Shown: positions 1-5,890 of the stretch, one piece after another
How positions within the stretch are numbered: the stretch's first letter is position 1
Layout: each line of letters begins with the position of its first letter
Origin: an uncultured Lautropia sp.
GTDB lineage: Bacteria; Pseudomonadota; Gammaproteobacteria; Burkholderiales; Burkholderiaceae_E
DNA: 9,114 nucleotides
Direction: 5' to 3'
NCBI GenBank assembly: GCA_938046755.1
Contig: CALIXC010000267.1
Location: forward strand, 1-9,114
The notes under the pieces: generated by a model
What the model was told of the DNA's origin: nothing
The model's input: only the letters and a program-made list of their open reading frames with translations
The model's database searches: none
Position numbers and translations under genes: made by a program

Positions 1-48
1 GACCTGCGGATTAACAGTCCGTCGCTCTACCGACTGAGCTATCGGGGA
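1..48 (-). tRNA. tRNA-Asn (anticodon GTT), 3' part cut off by window edge
   Basis: Read on the minus strand from 48, the sequence begins TCCCCGATAGCTCAGTCGG, which gives a tRNA 5' acceptor strand and a D arm, followed by an anticodon stem-loop with CTGTTAATC in the loop region. The anticodon GTT lies at 13-15, so the tRNA charges asparagine. The window ends in the variable region, so the T arm and the 3' acceptor strand lie beyond position 1 and the acceptor pairing cannot be checked. It has its own promoter directly upstream (61-88). It is on the same strand as tyrB but separated from it by an intrinsic terminator. Confidence 0.93.
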
Positions 49-60
49 ACTGAAAACGCC

Positions 61-88
61 ATTATAGGCGGGAATTTGAAAAAAGCAA
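61..88 (-). promoter_or_regulatory. sigma-70 promoter of tRNA-Asn
   Basis: On the minus strand a perfect -10 hexamer TATAAT occupies 61-66, and a partial -35 hexamer TTGCTT occupies 83-88 with a 16-base spacer. The predicted start lies near position 54, about six bases before the tRNA 5' end at 48. The -10 box is followed by GGCG, a GC-rich discriminator typical of stable-RNA promoters under stringent control; that regulation is inferred. The -35 box overlaps the T-tract of the upstream tyrB terminator. Confidence 0.72.
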
Positions 89-135
89 GTCCTTCACGCG
101 GGCGTTGCAAAAAACGCGTTTCGGCGTGAAGGACT
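79..135 (-). terminator. intrinsic terminator of tyrB
   Basis: Bases 88-99 and 124-135 form a perfect 12-base-pair inverted repeat (arm AGTCCTTCACGC) around a 24-base loop. The loop contains a second nested stem, 102-106 with 113-117. On the minus strand the stem is followed by TGC and then six T residues (79-84), so this has the form of a Rho-independent terminator. It lies 16 bases downstream of the tyrB stop codon and would separate tyrB from tRNA-Asn. The long loop makes it less compact than a textbook terminator. Confidence 0.75.
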
Positions 136-151
136 GGACACACGGGAACGA

Positions 152-1369
152 TCAGGCGCCTTGCTTCAGCACCTGGGCGATGGCCTTGGCCACGTGCTCG
201 ATGTTCTTCTGGTTGAGGGCGGCCACGCAGATGCGGCCGCTGCTGACGGCATAGATGCCGTGGTCGGCCCTGAGTGCTTCCACCTGTTGGGCCGTCAGAC
301 CCGAGTATGAGAACATGCCGCGCTGCTTCTCGATGAAGGAGAAGTCACGCTGGATGCCGGCCGCTGCCAGCCCGGCGACCAGTGCCTTGCGCATGGTCTT
401 GATGCGCACGCGCATCGTGCCCAGCTCGGCTTCCCAGCCCTGGCGCAGGGCCTCGTCGTTGAGCACGCGTTGAACTACCTGAGCACCGTGTGTGGGCGGG
501 TTGGAGTAGTTGGAGCGGATGACGCGCTTGAGCTGGCTCTGCACCCGGGTGGCCTCGTCGGCGCTGGGCAGCACGACGGTTAGGGCGCCCACACGCTCGC
601 CGTACATCGAGAATGACTTGGAGAACGAGCTGGAGACCAGGAAGGTGATGGACGAGGCAGCGAATTTGTGCACGACGGCGCCGTCTTCCTCGATGCCGTC
701 ACCGAAGCCCTGATAGGCAATGTCCAGGAAGGGCACCTGGCCAGCCGATTGCAGCGCGGCCAGCACCTGATCCCACTGGGCGGCGTCCAGATCTACGCCG
801 GTGGGGTTGTGACAGCAGGCGTGCAGCACGAATACCGAGCCCGAACGGGCTGCCTTGATGCAGTCCAGCATACCCTGGAAGTTCACGCCGTGGGTGGCGG
901 CGTCATAGTAGGGGTAAGTTTCCACCTTGAAGCCGGCCGCCTCGAAGATGGCGCGGTGGTTCTCCCAGCTGGGATCGCTGATGTAGACGGTGGTGCCTTC
1001 GGGGCTGAAGCGGCGCAGCAGGTCGGCGCCGATCTTCAGGCCGCCGGTGCCGCCCAAGGCCTGTGCGGTGACGGCGCGCTTGTTGGCGATGACGGGCGAG
1101 TCCTTGCCCAGCAGCAGCTTCTGCACGGCCTGGTCATAGGCGGGGACGCCATCGATGGGCAGGTAGCCCCGGGGGGCATGGGTGGCATTGAGCTGGTCTT
1201 CGGCCTGGCGCACGCAGTCCAGCAGCGGCAGCTTGCCGTTCTCGTCGTAATAGACGCCCACGCCCAGGTTGACCTTGGTGGGTCGGGTGTCGGCATTGAA
1301 GGCTTCGGTCACGCCCAGGATGGGATCCCGGGGAGCGAGGGGGACGGAGGAAAACAGCGAACTGGCCAC
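152..1369 (-). CDS. tyrB: aromatic amino acid aminotransferase (aspartate/tyrosine family)
   Basis: PLP-dependent fold-type I (class I) aminotransferase that interconverts aromatic or dicarboxylic amino acids and their 2-oxo acids, in the cytoplasm; it acts in the last step of phenylalanine and tyrosine synthesis and also in their breakdown. Numbered from the GTG start (405 residues), visible signatures are a GGTG cofactor-binding turn at 106-109, the ring-stacking Trp at about 135, HNPTG at 187-191, DIAYQGF at 216-222, the Schiff-base Lys251 in SSSFSKSFSMYGERVG, and the carboxylate-binding Arg379 in SSGR. Segments such as LPIDG and CCHNPTG resemble TyrB more than AspC. The open frame extends to 1603, but the family's N-terminus (SSLFSSVPLAPRDPILG) begins at the GTG at 1367-1369, which has AGGAG nine bases upstream. 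It is divergent from uvrB and ends at a strong terminator. Exact substrate preference cannot be read from the sequence. Confidence 0.93.
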   Translation of the reverse strand: MASSLFSSVPLAPRDPILGVTEAFNADTRPTKVNLGVGVYYDENGKLPLLDCVRQAEDQLNATHAPRGYLPIDGVPAYDQAVQKLLLGKDSPVIANKRAVTAQALGGTGGLKIGADLLRRFSPEGTTVYISDPSWENHRAIFEAAGFKVETYPYYDAATHGVNFQGMLDCIKAARSGSVFVLHACCHNPTGVDLDAAQWDQVLAALQSAGQVPFLDIAYQGFGDGIEEDGAVVHKFAASSITFLVSSSFSKSFSMYGERVGALTVVLPSADEATRVQSQLKRVIRSNYSNPPTHGAQVVQRVLNDEALRQGWEAELGTMRVRIKTMRKALVAGLAAAGIQRDFSFIEKQRGMFSYSGLTAQQVEALRADHGIYAVSSGRICVAALNQKNIEHVAKAIAQVLKQGA

Positions 1370-1378
1370 GGCGCGGCA

Positions 1379-1383
1379 CTCCT
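1379..1383 (-). promoter_or_regulatory. ribosome binding site that fixes the tyrB start
   Basis: AGGAG on the minus strand at 1379-1383 lies nine bases before the GTG at 1367-1369. This supports a GTG start giving a 405-residue protein. The 78 upstream codons in the same frame are rich in Arg, Gly and Pro and show no family similarity. Confidence 0.75.
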
Positions 1384-1388
1384 GGATG

Positions 1389-1420
1389 CTTTCCGGCACC
1401 GGGACGCCGCGGCCGGAAAG
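1389..1420 (-). other. hairpin in the tyrB leader
   Basis: CTTTCCGGC at 1389-1397 and GCCGGAAAG at 1412-1420 are perfect 9-base complements with a 14-base loop. In the tyrB mRNA the hairpin ends five bases before the ribosome binding site. It could influence translation or mRNA stability. There is no T-tract next to it, so it is not an intrinsic terminator. Confidence 0.45.
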
Positions 1421-2084
1421 GGTTGGGGCGAACGGACGCCGGACCGGAGATGTGCCTATGCGAAAGGCCCGGGGTGCCGACGTCCAGCCGGGCCGGCGTG
1501 CCCGGCCGATGCCGTCGATTCTATCGCCATGGTCGGCCCCGGCGCATGGTCCGTGACCGCTGCTCTCATGCCGGATCGCTGTGTACGGAAAGGTGTGTTG
1601 CAATTGTTTACGATCAGGCTGCCGTCATGACCTGAGAAATCCGGTGAAGTGCCTGTGTTGCGACGCATCTTCCCACGCACGGGAGGGCCTGCTGCATGCT
1701 TGATTGCACCGACACGAAGCCTCCGGAAGGGTCACGCAAGGCAACTGTCGGTTACTGCCGAAAAGTCTTTTATTTTCCCGATGAGCGGTCCATAATGCCC
1801 GACTTGCGTGTTCTAACAGCCATGACCGGCACGTGCGTGGCCAGGGCTGAAGCCCGCTTGCGTGCGGCTTTCGGGGCGTCCGGATGCCAGTTGCAAGGCA
1901 GCATGACGCATGTTGCGTCTAGTCTGTCAAATGATGCAAGGATGCGCTTACATTTCCATACACTTCTGGGTCCCTGGCCCGGTCAGCGCCGGCGGTGGCG
2001 ACGGCGTTGCAGGAAAGCAGGGCACGAACGGCAAAGGAAGGGCGTACCGGGCATGGCCCGGATGGTACAGGACGGACGGAAGGC

Positions 2085-4274
2085 ATGTTGTCACAGACCG
2101 GTCAAGCAGAGGGCAGGGCAGACAAGCGCAAGGCGCCTGAAAAGGCGCCTGCGTCATCGGCCGCACCTGCTGCGCCCGGTTCGCGGGTCGTCACCTATCC
2201 CGGTAGTCCCTACCGGCTGCATCAGCCTTTCCCGCCGGCCGGTGACCAGCCCGGTGCCATCGACGCGCTGGTCGAGGGCGTGGAGGACGGCCTGTCGTTC
2301 CAGACGCTGCTGGGCGTGACGGGCTCGGGCAAGACCTACACCATGGCCAACATCATCGCCCGACTGGGGCGACCGGCGCTGGTGCTGGCGCCCAACAAGA
2401 CCCTGGCGGCGCAGCTCTACGCCGAGATGCGCGACTTCTTTCCGGAAAACGCCGTCGAGTACTTTGTCTCGTACTACGACTATTACCAGCCGGAAGCCTA
2501 TGTGCCGCAGCGCGATCTCTTCATCGAGAAGGATTCTGCCATCAACGAGCACATCGAGCAGCTGCGCCTGTCGGCCACCAAGTCGCTGCTGGAGCGGCGT
2601 GACACCGTCATCGTCGGCAGCGTCTCGTGCATCTACGGCATTGGCAACCCAGCCGACTACTTCGAGATGCGGCTGGTGCTGCGCAAGGGCGACCGCATCG
2701 CGCAGCGCGACCTGCTCAGACAGCTGGTGGCCATGCAGTACAAGCGCAACGACACCGACTTCGCGCGCGGCACCTTCCGCGTGCGCGGCGACACCATCGA
2801 CGTGTTCCCCTCCGAGAACGCCGAGCTGGCGCTGCGCGTCGAGATGTTCGACGACGAGGTGGAGATGCTGCAGCTCTTCGACCCGCTCACCGGGCGCATT
2901 CGCCAGCAGATCCCGCGCTTCGTCGTCTACGCGGCCTCGCACTACGTCACGCCGCGTGCCACCATCGTGCGTGCGCTCGACACCATCAAGGCCGAGCTGA
3001 AGGAGCGGTTGGCGTTCTTTCATGCCGAGGGGAAGCTTGTCGAGGCGCAGCGGCTGGAGCAGCGCACGCTCTTCGATCTGGAGATGCTGCAGGAGCTGGG
3101 CTTCTGCAAGGGCATCGAGAACTACTCGCGGCACCTGTCGGGCGCACGGCCCGGCGAGCCGCCGCCCACGCTCATTGATTACCTGCCGCCCGATGCGCTG
3201 ATGTTTATCGACGAGAGCCACGTCACCATCGGCCAGCTGGGCGGCATGTACCGTGGTGACCGCGCCCGCAAGGACACGCTGGTGCAGTACGGTTTCCGGC
3301 TGCCCTCCGCGCTCGACAACCGGCCTCTCACCTTCGAGGAGTTCGAGTCAAAGGTGCGCCAGTGCATCTTCGTCTCGGCCACGCCGTCCGAGTACGAAGC
3401 CACCCACGCCGGCCAGGTGGTCGAGCAAGTGGTGCGTCCCACCGGCCTGGTTGACCCCGAAGTGGAGGTGCGGCCAGCCACCACCCAGGTCGACGACGTG
3501 CTCTCCGAGATTACGGCCCGGGTGGCCCGGGGGCATCGGGTGCTGGTCACCACGCTCACCAAGCGCATGGCCGAGGATCTCACCGACTTCCTGGCCGATC
3601 ACCAGGTGCGGGTACGTTACCTGCATTCCGACATCGACACGGTCGAGCGCGTCGAGATCATCCGTGATCTGCGCCTGGGTGTCTTCGACGTGCTGGTGGG
3701 CATCAACCTGCTGCGCGAGGGTCTGGACATCCCCGAGGTGTCGCTGGTGGCTATCCTGGATGCCGACAAGGAGGGTTTCCTGCGCTCCGAGCGCAGTCTG
3801 ATCCAGACCATCGGGCGCGCGGCCCGCAACCTGGAAGGCAAGGCCATCCTGTACGCCGACCAGATCACCCGCTCCATGCGCCGCGCCATTGACGAGACGG
3901 CCCGTCGCCGCCAGAAGCAGCTCGACTTCAATGCCGAACATAGCATCGTACCGCGTGGCGTGGTCAAGCAGGTGCGCGAACTCATCGACGGCGTCTACGA
4001 CCTCTCCGGCACCGAGTCGCGGCCGGCTGCTCCCGGCGCGGCGCCAGGCCATGGCGTCAGCGGGGTGGATAAGGCCCTGCTGGAGCGCACGGCCGAGAAG
4101 CTGCAGGGCATCGACACCCGCAACGAGGTCCAGGTCTCGCGCGAGATCCGCCGGCTGGAGAAGCAGATGGCCACCTACGCCCGCAACCTCGATTTCGAGA
4201 AGGCCGCCCAGGTACGCGACGAGCTGGCAGCCCTCAAGCAACTGCTGTTCGGTTCCGGAGGGCAACCCTCATGA
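2085..4274 (+). CDS. uvrB: excinuclease ABC subunit B
   Basis: Damage-verifying helicase-like subunit of the UvrABC nucleotide excision repair system: it is loaded by UvrA, inserts a beta-hairpin between the strands and recruits UvrC. Numbered from ATG 2085 (729 residues): Walker A GVTGSGKT at 77-84; the Tyr-rich beta-hairpin region (YFVSYYDYYQPEAYVP onward) at about 126-189; Walker B DESH at 376-379; SATP motif III at 431-434; motif V GINLLREGLDIPEV at 539-552; motif VI QTIGRAARN at 574-582; and the C-terminal UVR domain that contacts UvrB/UvrC at about 691-718. The open frame could begin at GTG 1995, but ATG 2085 has a purine-rich GGACGGAAGG upstream and is closer to family length (E. coli about 673). 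Residues 1-33 form an Ala/Lys/Pro-rich extension before the conserved start, and residues about 640-660 form an Ala/Pro/Gly linker before UVR. The exact start is less certain than the identity. Confidence 0.97.
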   Translation: MLSQTGQAEGRADKRKAPEKAPASSAAPAAPGSRVVTYPGSPYRLHQPFPPAGDQPGAIDALVEGVEDGLSFQTLLGVTGSGKTYTMANIIARLGRPALVLAPNKTLAAQLYAEMRDFFPENAVEYFVSYYDYYQPEAYVPQRDLFIEKDSAINEHIEQLRLSATKSLLERRDTVIVGSVSCIYGIGNPADYFEMRLVLRKGDRIAQRDLLRQLVAMQYKRNDTDFARGTFRVRGDTIDVFPSENAELALRVEMFDDEVEMLQLFDPLTGRIRQQIPRFVVYAASHYVTPRATIVRALDTIKAELKERLAFFHAEGKLVEAQRLEQRTLFDLEMLQELGFCKGIENYSRHLSGARPGEPPPTLIDYLPPDALMFIDESHVTIGQLGGMYRGDRARKDTLVQYGFRLPSALDNRPLTFEEFESKVRQCIFVSATPSEYEATHAGQVVEQVVRPTGLVDPEVEVRPATTQVDDVLSEITARVARGHRVLVTTLTKRMAEDLTDFLADHQVRVRYLHSDIDTVERVEIIRDLRLGVFDVLVGINLLREGLDIPEVSLVAILDADKEGFLRSERSLIQTIGRAARNLEGKAILYADQITRSMRRAIDETARRRQKQLDFNAEHSIVPRGVVKQVRELIDGVYDLSGTESRPAAPGAAPGHGVSGVDKALLERTAEKLQGIDTRNEVQVSREIRRLEKQMATYARNLDFEKAAQVRDELAALKQLLFGSGGQPS

Positions 4275-4417
4275 TCCGGCACAAAGGCATCCAGGTGATG
4301 TCCGCCCACATCAGCATCGGGGATCCCGGTGCTGGGCCGCAAGGCCGGGGACTTGAATCAGCAACGGGAATGCCAACACTTCAATCCAGATTCCAGATAG
4401 ATATCAGGTAGTCAGAA

Positions 4418-4939
4418 ATGGGAAAGAGAGAACCACTGGCCATGGCGATGGTCACTCGGGTGCTGTTCGTCTGTATGGGAAACATCTGTCGGTCGCCGAT
4501 GGCGCACGGGGTGTTTCGCCAGCAGGTCCGCCAGGCAGGGCTGGAATCGGTGGTCGGGGTCGGCTCGGCCGGCACCCACGCCTTCCATCAGGGCGAGCCG
4601 GCCGATCCGCGCGCCCTGATGGCGATGTCGCGGCGTGGCTATGACATCGCTGATCTGCGCGCCCGCCAGATCACGATGGAAGACTTCGAGAACTACGACA
4701 TGATCCTGGTGATGGACTGGGAGAATCTGAGCCTGCTTCAGAACCAGGCTCCTAAGCGCTTCCATCACAAGCTGCAGATGCTGATGCGCTTTGCCGGCGA
4801 TCATGAATCGGCTACGGTGCCCGATCCCTATCAGGGCGGTAGTCAGGCCTTCGAGCAGGCGCTGGACTATGTCGAGGACGCCTGTTCGGGCCTGCTGGAG
4901 ATCGTGCGGCGTCGCGCCACCCAGGTGGCGGCAGCCTGA
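4418..4939 (+). CDS. low-molecular-weight protein tyrosine phosphatase
   Basis: Cytoplasmic phosphatase of the LMW-PTP/arsenate reductase fold, which removes phosphate from phosphotyrosine through a cysteinyl-phosphate intermediate. From ATG 4418 (173 residues), the P-loop VCMGNICRSP contains nucleophile Cys19 and Arg25 (C-X5-R), and the general acid is Asp136 in VPDPYQGG. These features and the AGLES...SAGTHAFHQGEPADPRA segment are typical of the family. Start choice is open: ATG 4418 has AGGT eight bases upstream, while ATG 4442 or 4448 would give the family's usual short N-terminus with a poorer ribosome binding site. It follows uvrB by 143 bases without a clear terminator between them, so cotranscription is possible. 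In other bacteria such phosphatases partner with tyrosine kinases of exopolysaccharide clusters, but none is seen here, so the substrate is unknown. Confidence 0.93.
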   Translation: MGKREPLAMAMVTRVLFVCMGNICRSPMAHGVFRQQVRQAGLESVVGVGSAGTHAFHQGEPADPRALMAMSRRGYDIADLRARQITMEDFENYDMILVMDWENLSLLQNQAPKRFHHKLQMLMRFAGDHESATVPDPYQGGSQAFEQALDYVEDACSGLLEIVRRRATQVAAA

Positions 4940-5071
4940 AGGCCGTGAGCCGTCCGGACGGGATGGGCGCCGGGTTGCGGTATCATTCATCTGAACGGGT
5001 CATCATTCGGATAACGCATGACCTTGCTCGCCTATCTTTGTTATTCACGGCCTGAATCGTTCGGTTCACAC

Positions 5072-5096
5072 TTTCTCGACTAATCAACTCGGGTAA
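5072..5096 (+). promoter_or_regulatory. candidate type-1 IscR binding site upstream of iscR
   Basis: The 25 bases starting TTTCTCGACTAATC and ending GGGTAA agree at 19 of 25 positions with the published E. coli type-1 IscR consensus ATASYYGACTRW...RRSTAT, aligned by hand. Type-1 sites bind [2Fe-2S]-IscR and repress iscR transcription. The site begins 69 bases before the iscR start codon and just upstream of the likely -10 box, where autoregulation is expected. The alignment was made by eye. Confidence 0.6.
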
Positions 5097-5101
5097 TCAG
5101 G

Positions 5102-5107
5102 TATACT
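5102..5107 (+). promoter_or_regulatory. likely -10 box of the isc operon promoter
   Basis: TATACT matches the sigma-70 -10 consensus at five of six positions and lies 33 bases before the iscR ATG. No good -35 hexamer sits at the usual distance: at 17 bases the sequence is ACTAAT, and the better TCGACT (5076-5081) is 20 bases away, inside the IscR site. The promoter therefore overlaps the operator. Confidence 0.5.
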
Positions 5108-5140
5108 CGGTACTCGGATTCCTGACATCGGAGTGTTGTC

Positions 5141-5659
5141 ATGAGGTTGACCACCAAGGGCCGTTTTGCCGTAACCGCCATGATCGACCTGGCCCTGCGC
5201 GAGCACAATGGCCCGGTCACGCTGGCGGGCATCAGCCAGCGGCAGAAGATTTCCCTGTCCTATCTCGAACAGCTCTTCGGCAAGCTGCGCCGCCACCAGT
5301 TGGTCGAAAGCACCCGGGGCCCTGGTGGTGGTTATTCGCTGGCCCGTCCCAGCCAGGACATCAACGTCTCGTCCATCATCTTTGCGGTGGACGAGCCGCT
5401 GGATGCCACGCAGTGCGGCGGCAAGCAGGATTGCTTCGAGGACGGCCCCTGCATGACGCACGAGCTCTGGACTTCGCTCAACAAGCGGATGATCGACTAC
5501 CTGGATTCGGTCAGCCTGCAGGATCTGGTGGAGCAGCAGCGCATGCGCGAGCAGCAGCCCGCCACCCGCCAGATTTCCATCACCCGCGAGCACAAGGCAG
5601 CGCTCGAACTGCCCACGTCCTCGCTGCAGTGCATCGACAGCGACGGCACCCGGGCCTGA
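5141..5659 (+). CDS. iscR: Fe-S cluster-responsive transcription factor IscR
   Basis: Rrf2-family regulator that senses cellular Fe-S status: the [2Fe-2S] form represses the isc operon, and apo-IscR still controls other promoters. The 172-residue protein starts MRLTTKGRFAVTAMIDLAL, with a winged helix-turn-helix over about residues 1-65 ending in the wing RGPGGGYSLAR. The cluster ligands Cys92, Cys98 and Cys104, with His107, fall at the same numbers as in E. coli IscR. ATG 5141 has GGAG at 5130-5133, seven bases upstream. It is the first gene of the isc operon, downstream of a likely type-1 IscR operator. Its C-terminal tail (about 125-172) is variable in the family. The stop codon lies inside a terminator-like hairpin (5638-5684). 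Confidence 0.97.
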   Translation: MRLTTKGRFAVTAMIDLALREHNGPVTLAGISQRQKISLSYLEQLFGKLRRHQLVESTRGPGGGYSLARPSQDINVSSIIFAVDEPLDATQCGGKQDCFEDGPCMTHELWTSLNKRMIDYLDSVSLQDLVEQQRMREQQPATRQISITREHKAALELPTSSLQCIDSDGTRA

Positions 5660-5684
5660 ACCGGTTTCGTCGCTGCCCGTTTTT
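5638..5684 (+). terminator. terminator-like hairpin spanning the iscR stop codon
   Basis: CAGCGACG at 5638-5645 is perfectly complementary to CGTCGCTG at 5668-5675, enclosing a 22-base loop that contains the iscR stop codon. A run of five T residues follows at 5680-5684, four bases after the stem. An alternative pairing, CGGGC (5651-5655) with GCCCG (5675-5679), abuts the T-run directly. This could cause partial termination or attenuation between iscR and iscS. The large loop and short T-run make it weaker than a standard terminator. Confidence 0.35.
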
Positions 5685-5701
5685 CGGAATCCTGCCGTCG
5701 T

Positions 5702-5724
5702 CTCCAGCCGCTCATCGGCTGGAG
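5702..5724 (+). other. 9-bp hairpin in the iscR-iscS gap
   Basis: CTCCAGCCG (5702-5710) and CGGCTGGAG (5716-5724) pair perfectly around the five-base loop CTCAT. No T-tract follows on either strand, so termination is unlikely; an mRNA processing or stability element is more plausible. Confidence 0.55.
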
Positions 5725-5763
5725 CGCGGCCAGCTGACCGTGCCGAGCTGTCCAATGGGGCCA

Positions 5764-5784
5764 GGCATCCCAGGATCGGATGCC
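5764..5784 (+). other. 7-bp hairpin in the iscR-iscS gap
   Basis: GGCATCC (5764-5770) and GGATGCC (5778-5784) pair perfectly around a seven-base loop. It lies about 40 bases after the 5702-5724 hairpin and 106 bases before the iscS start. Confidence 0.4.
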
Positions 5785-5890
5785 GGTATCTTTCCCTGCC
5801 TGATCCCTCACTGACGCCCTGACGCTTTTTCCCTTGAATTCACCGCTCTTTCCCACAGACTTCATCGTGCAGCCACGCTGCCCCACTTCG

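Larger units (their letters stand above)
1370..2084. other. 715-base divergent intergenic region between tyrB and uvrB
   Basis: No convincing gene is seen here; the open frames crossing it are Arg- and Pro-rich and look like products of high GC. It must carry promoters for both flanking genes. The most promoter-like patch for uvrB is AT-rich, 1761-1797, with CATAAT at 1791-1796 and a poor -35 (TTTATT, 1769-1774, 16-base spacer). A perfect 6-base inverted repeat, GACGCA-TGT-TGCGTC, lies at 1905-1919. No canonical LexA box (CTGT-N8-ACAG) was found by eye. No clear minus-strand promoter for tyrB could be singled out. Confidence 0.5.

Noticed and set aside
668..1630. Long open frame on the plus strand opposite tyrB (320 codons)
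   Set aside because: It lies antisense to a gene with full catalytic motifs, its translation is Gly/Val/Ala-rich without recognisable domains, and it follows from high-GC codon bias.
1696..2319. Plus-strand open frame in the tyrB-uvrB gap running into uvrB
   Set aside because: The translation turns into Arg-rich low-complexity sequence, overlaps the uvrB start by over 200 bases in another frame and has no convincing ribosome binding site.
2154..3221. 355-codon open frame on the minus strand opposite uvrB
   Set aside because: It is antisense to highly conserved uvrB, its translation is compositionally biased with no family signature, and it has no supporting start context.
4325..4349. Possible terminator after uvrB (GGCC-GCAA-GGCC at 4335-4346, or CCCGG/CCGGG around it)
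   Set aside because: The stems are short and no T-tract follows, so it is not a supportable intrinsic terminator.
4950..4961. Palindrome CCGTCCGGACGG after the phosphatase gene
   Set aside because: It leaves almost no loop, has no T-tract and is expected by chance in GC-rich DNA.
4982..5008. Direct repeat ATCATTC at 4982-4988 and 5002-5008, 20 bases apart
   Set aside because: The repeat is only seven bases long and far from the iscR promoter; a regulator site cannot be supported.
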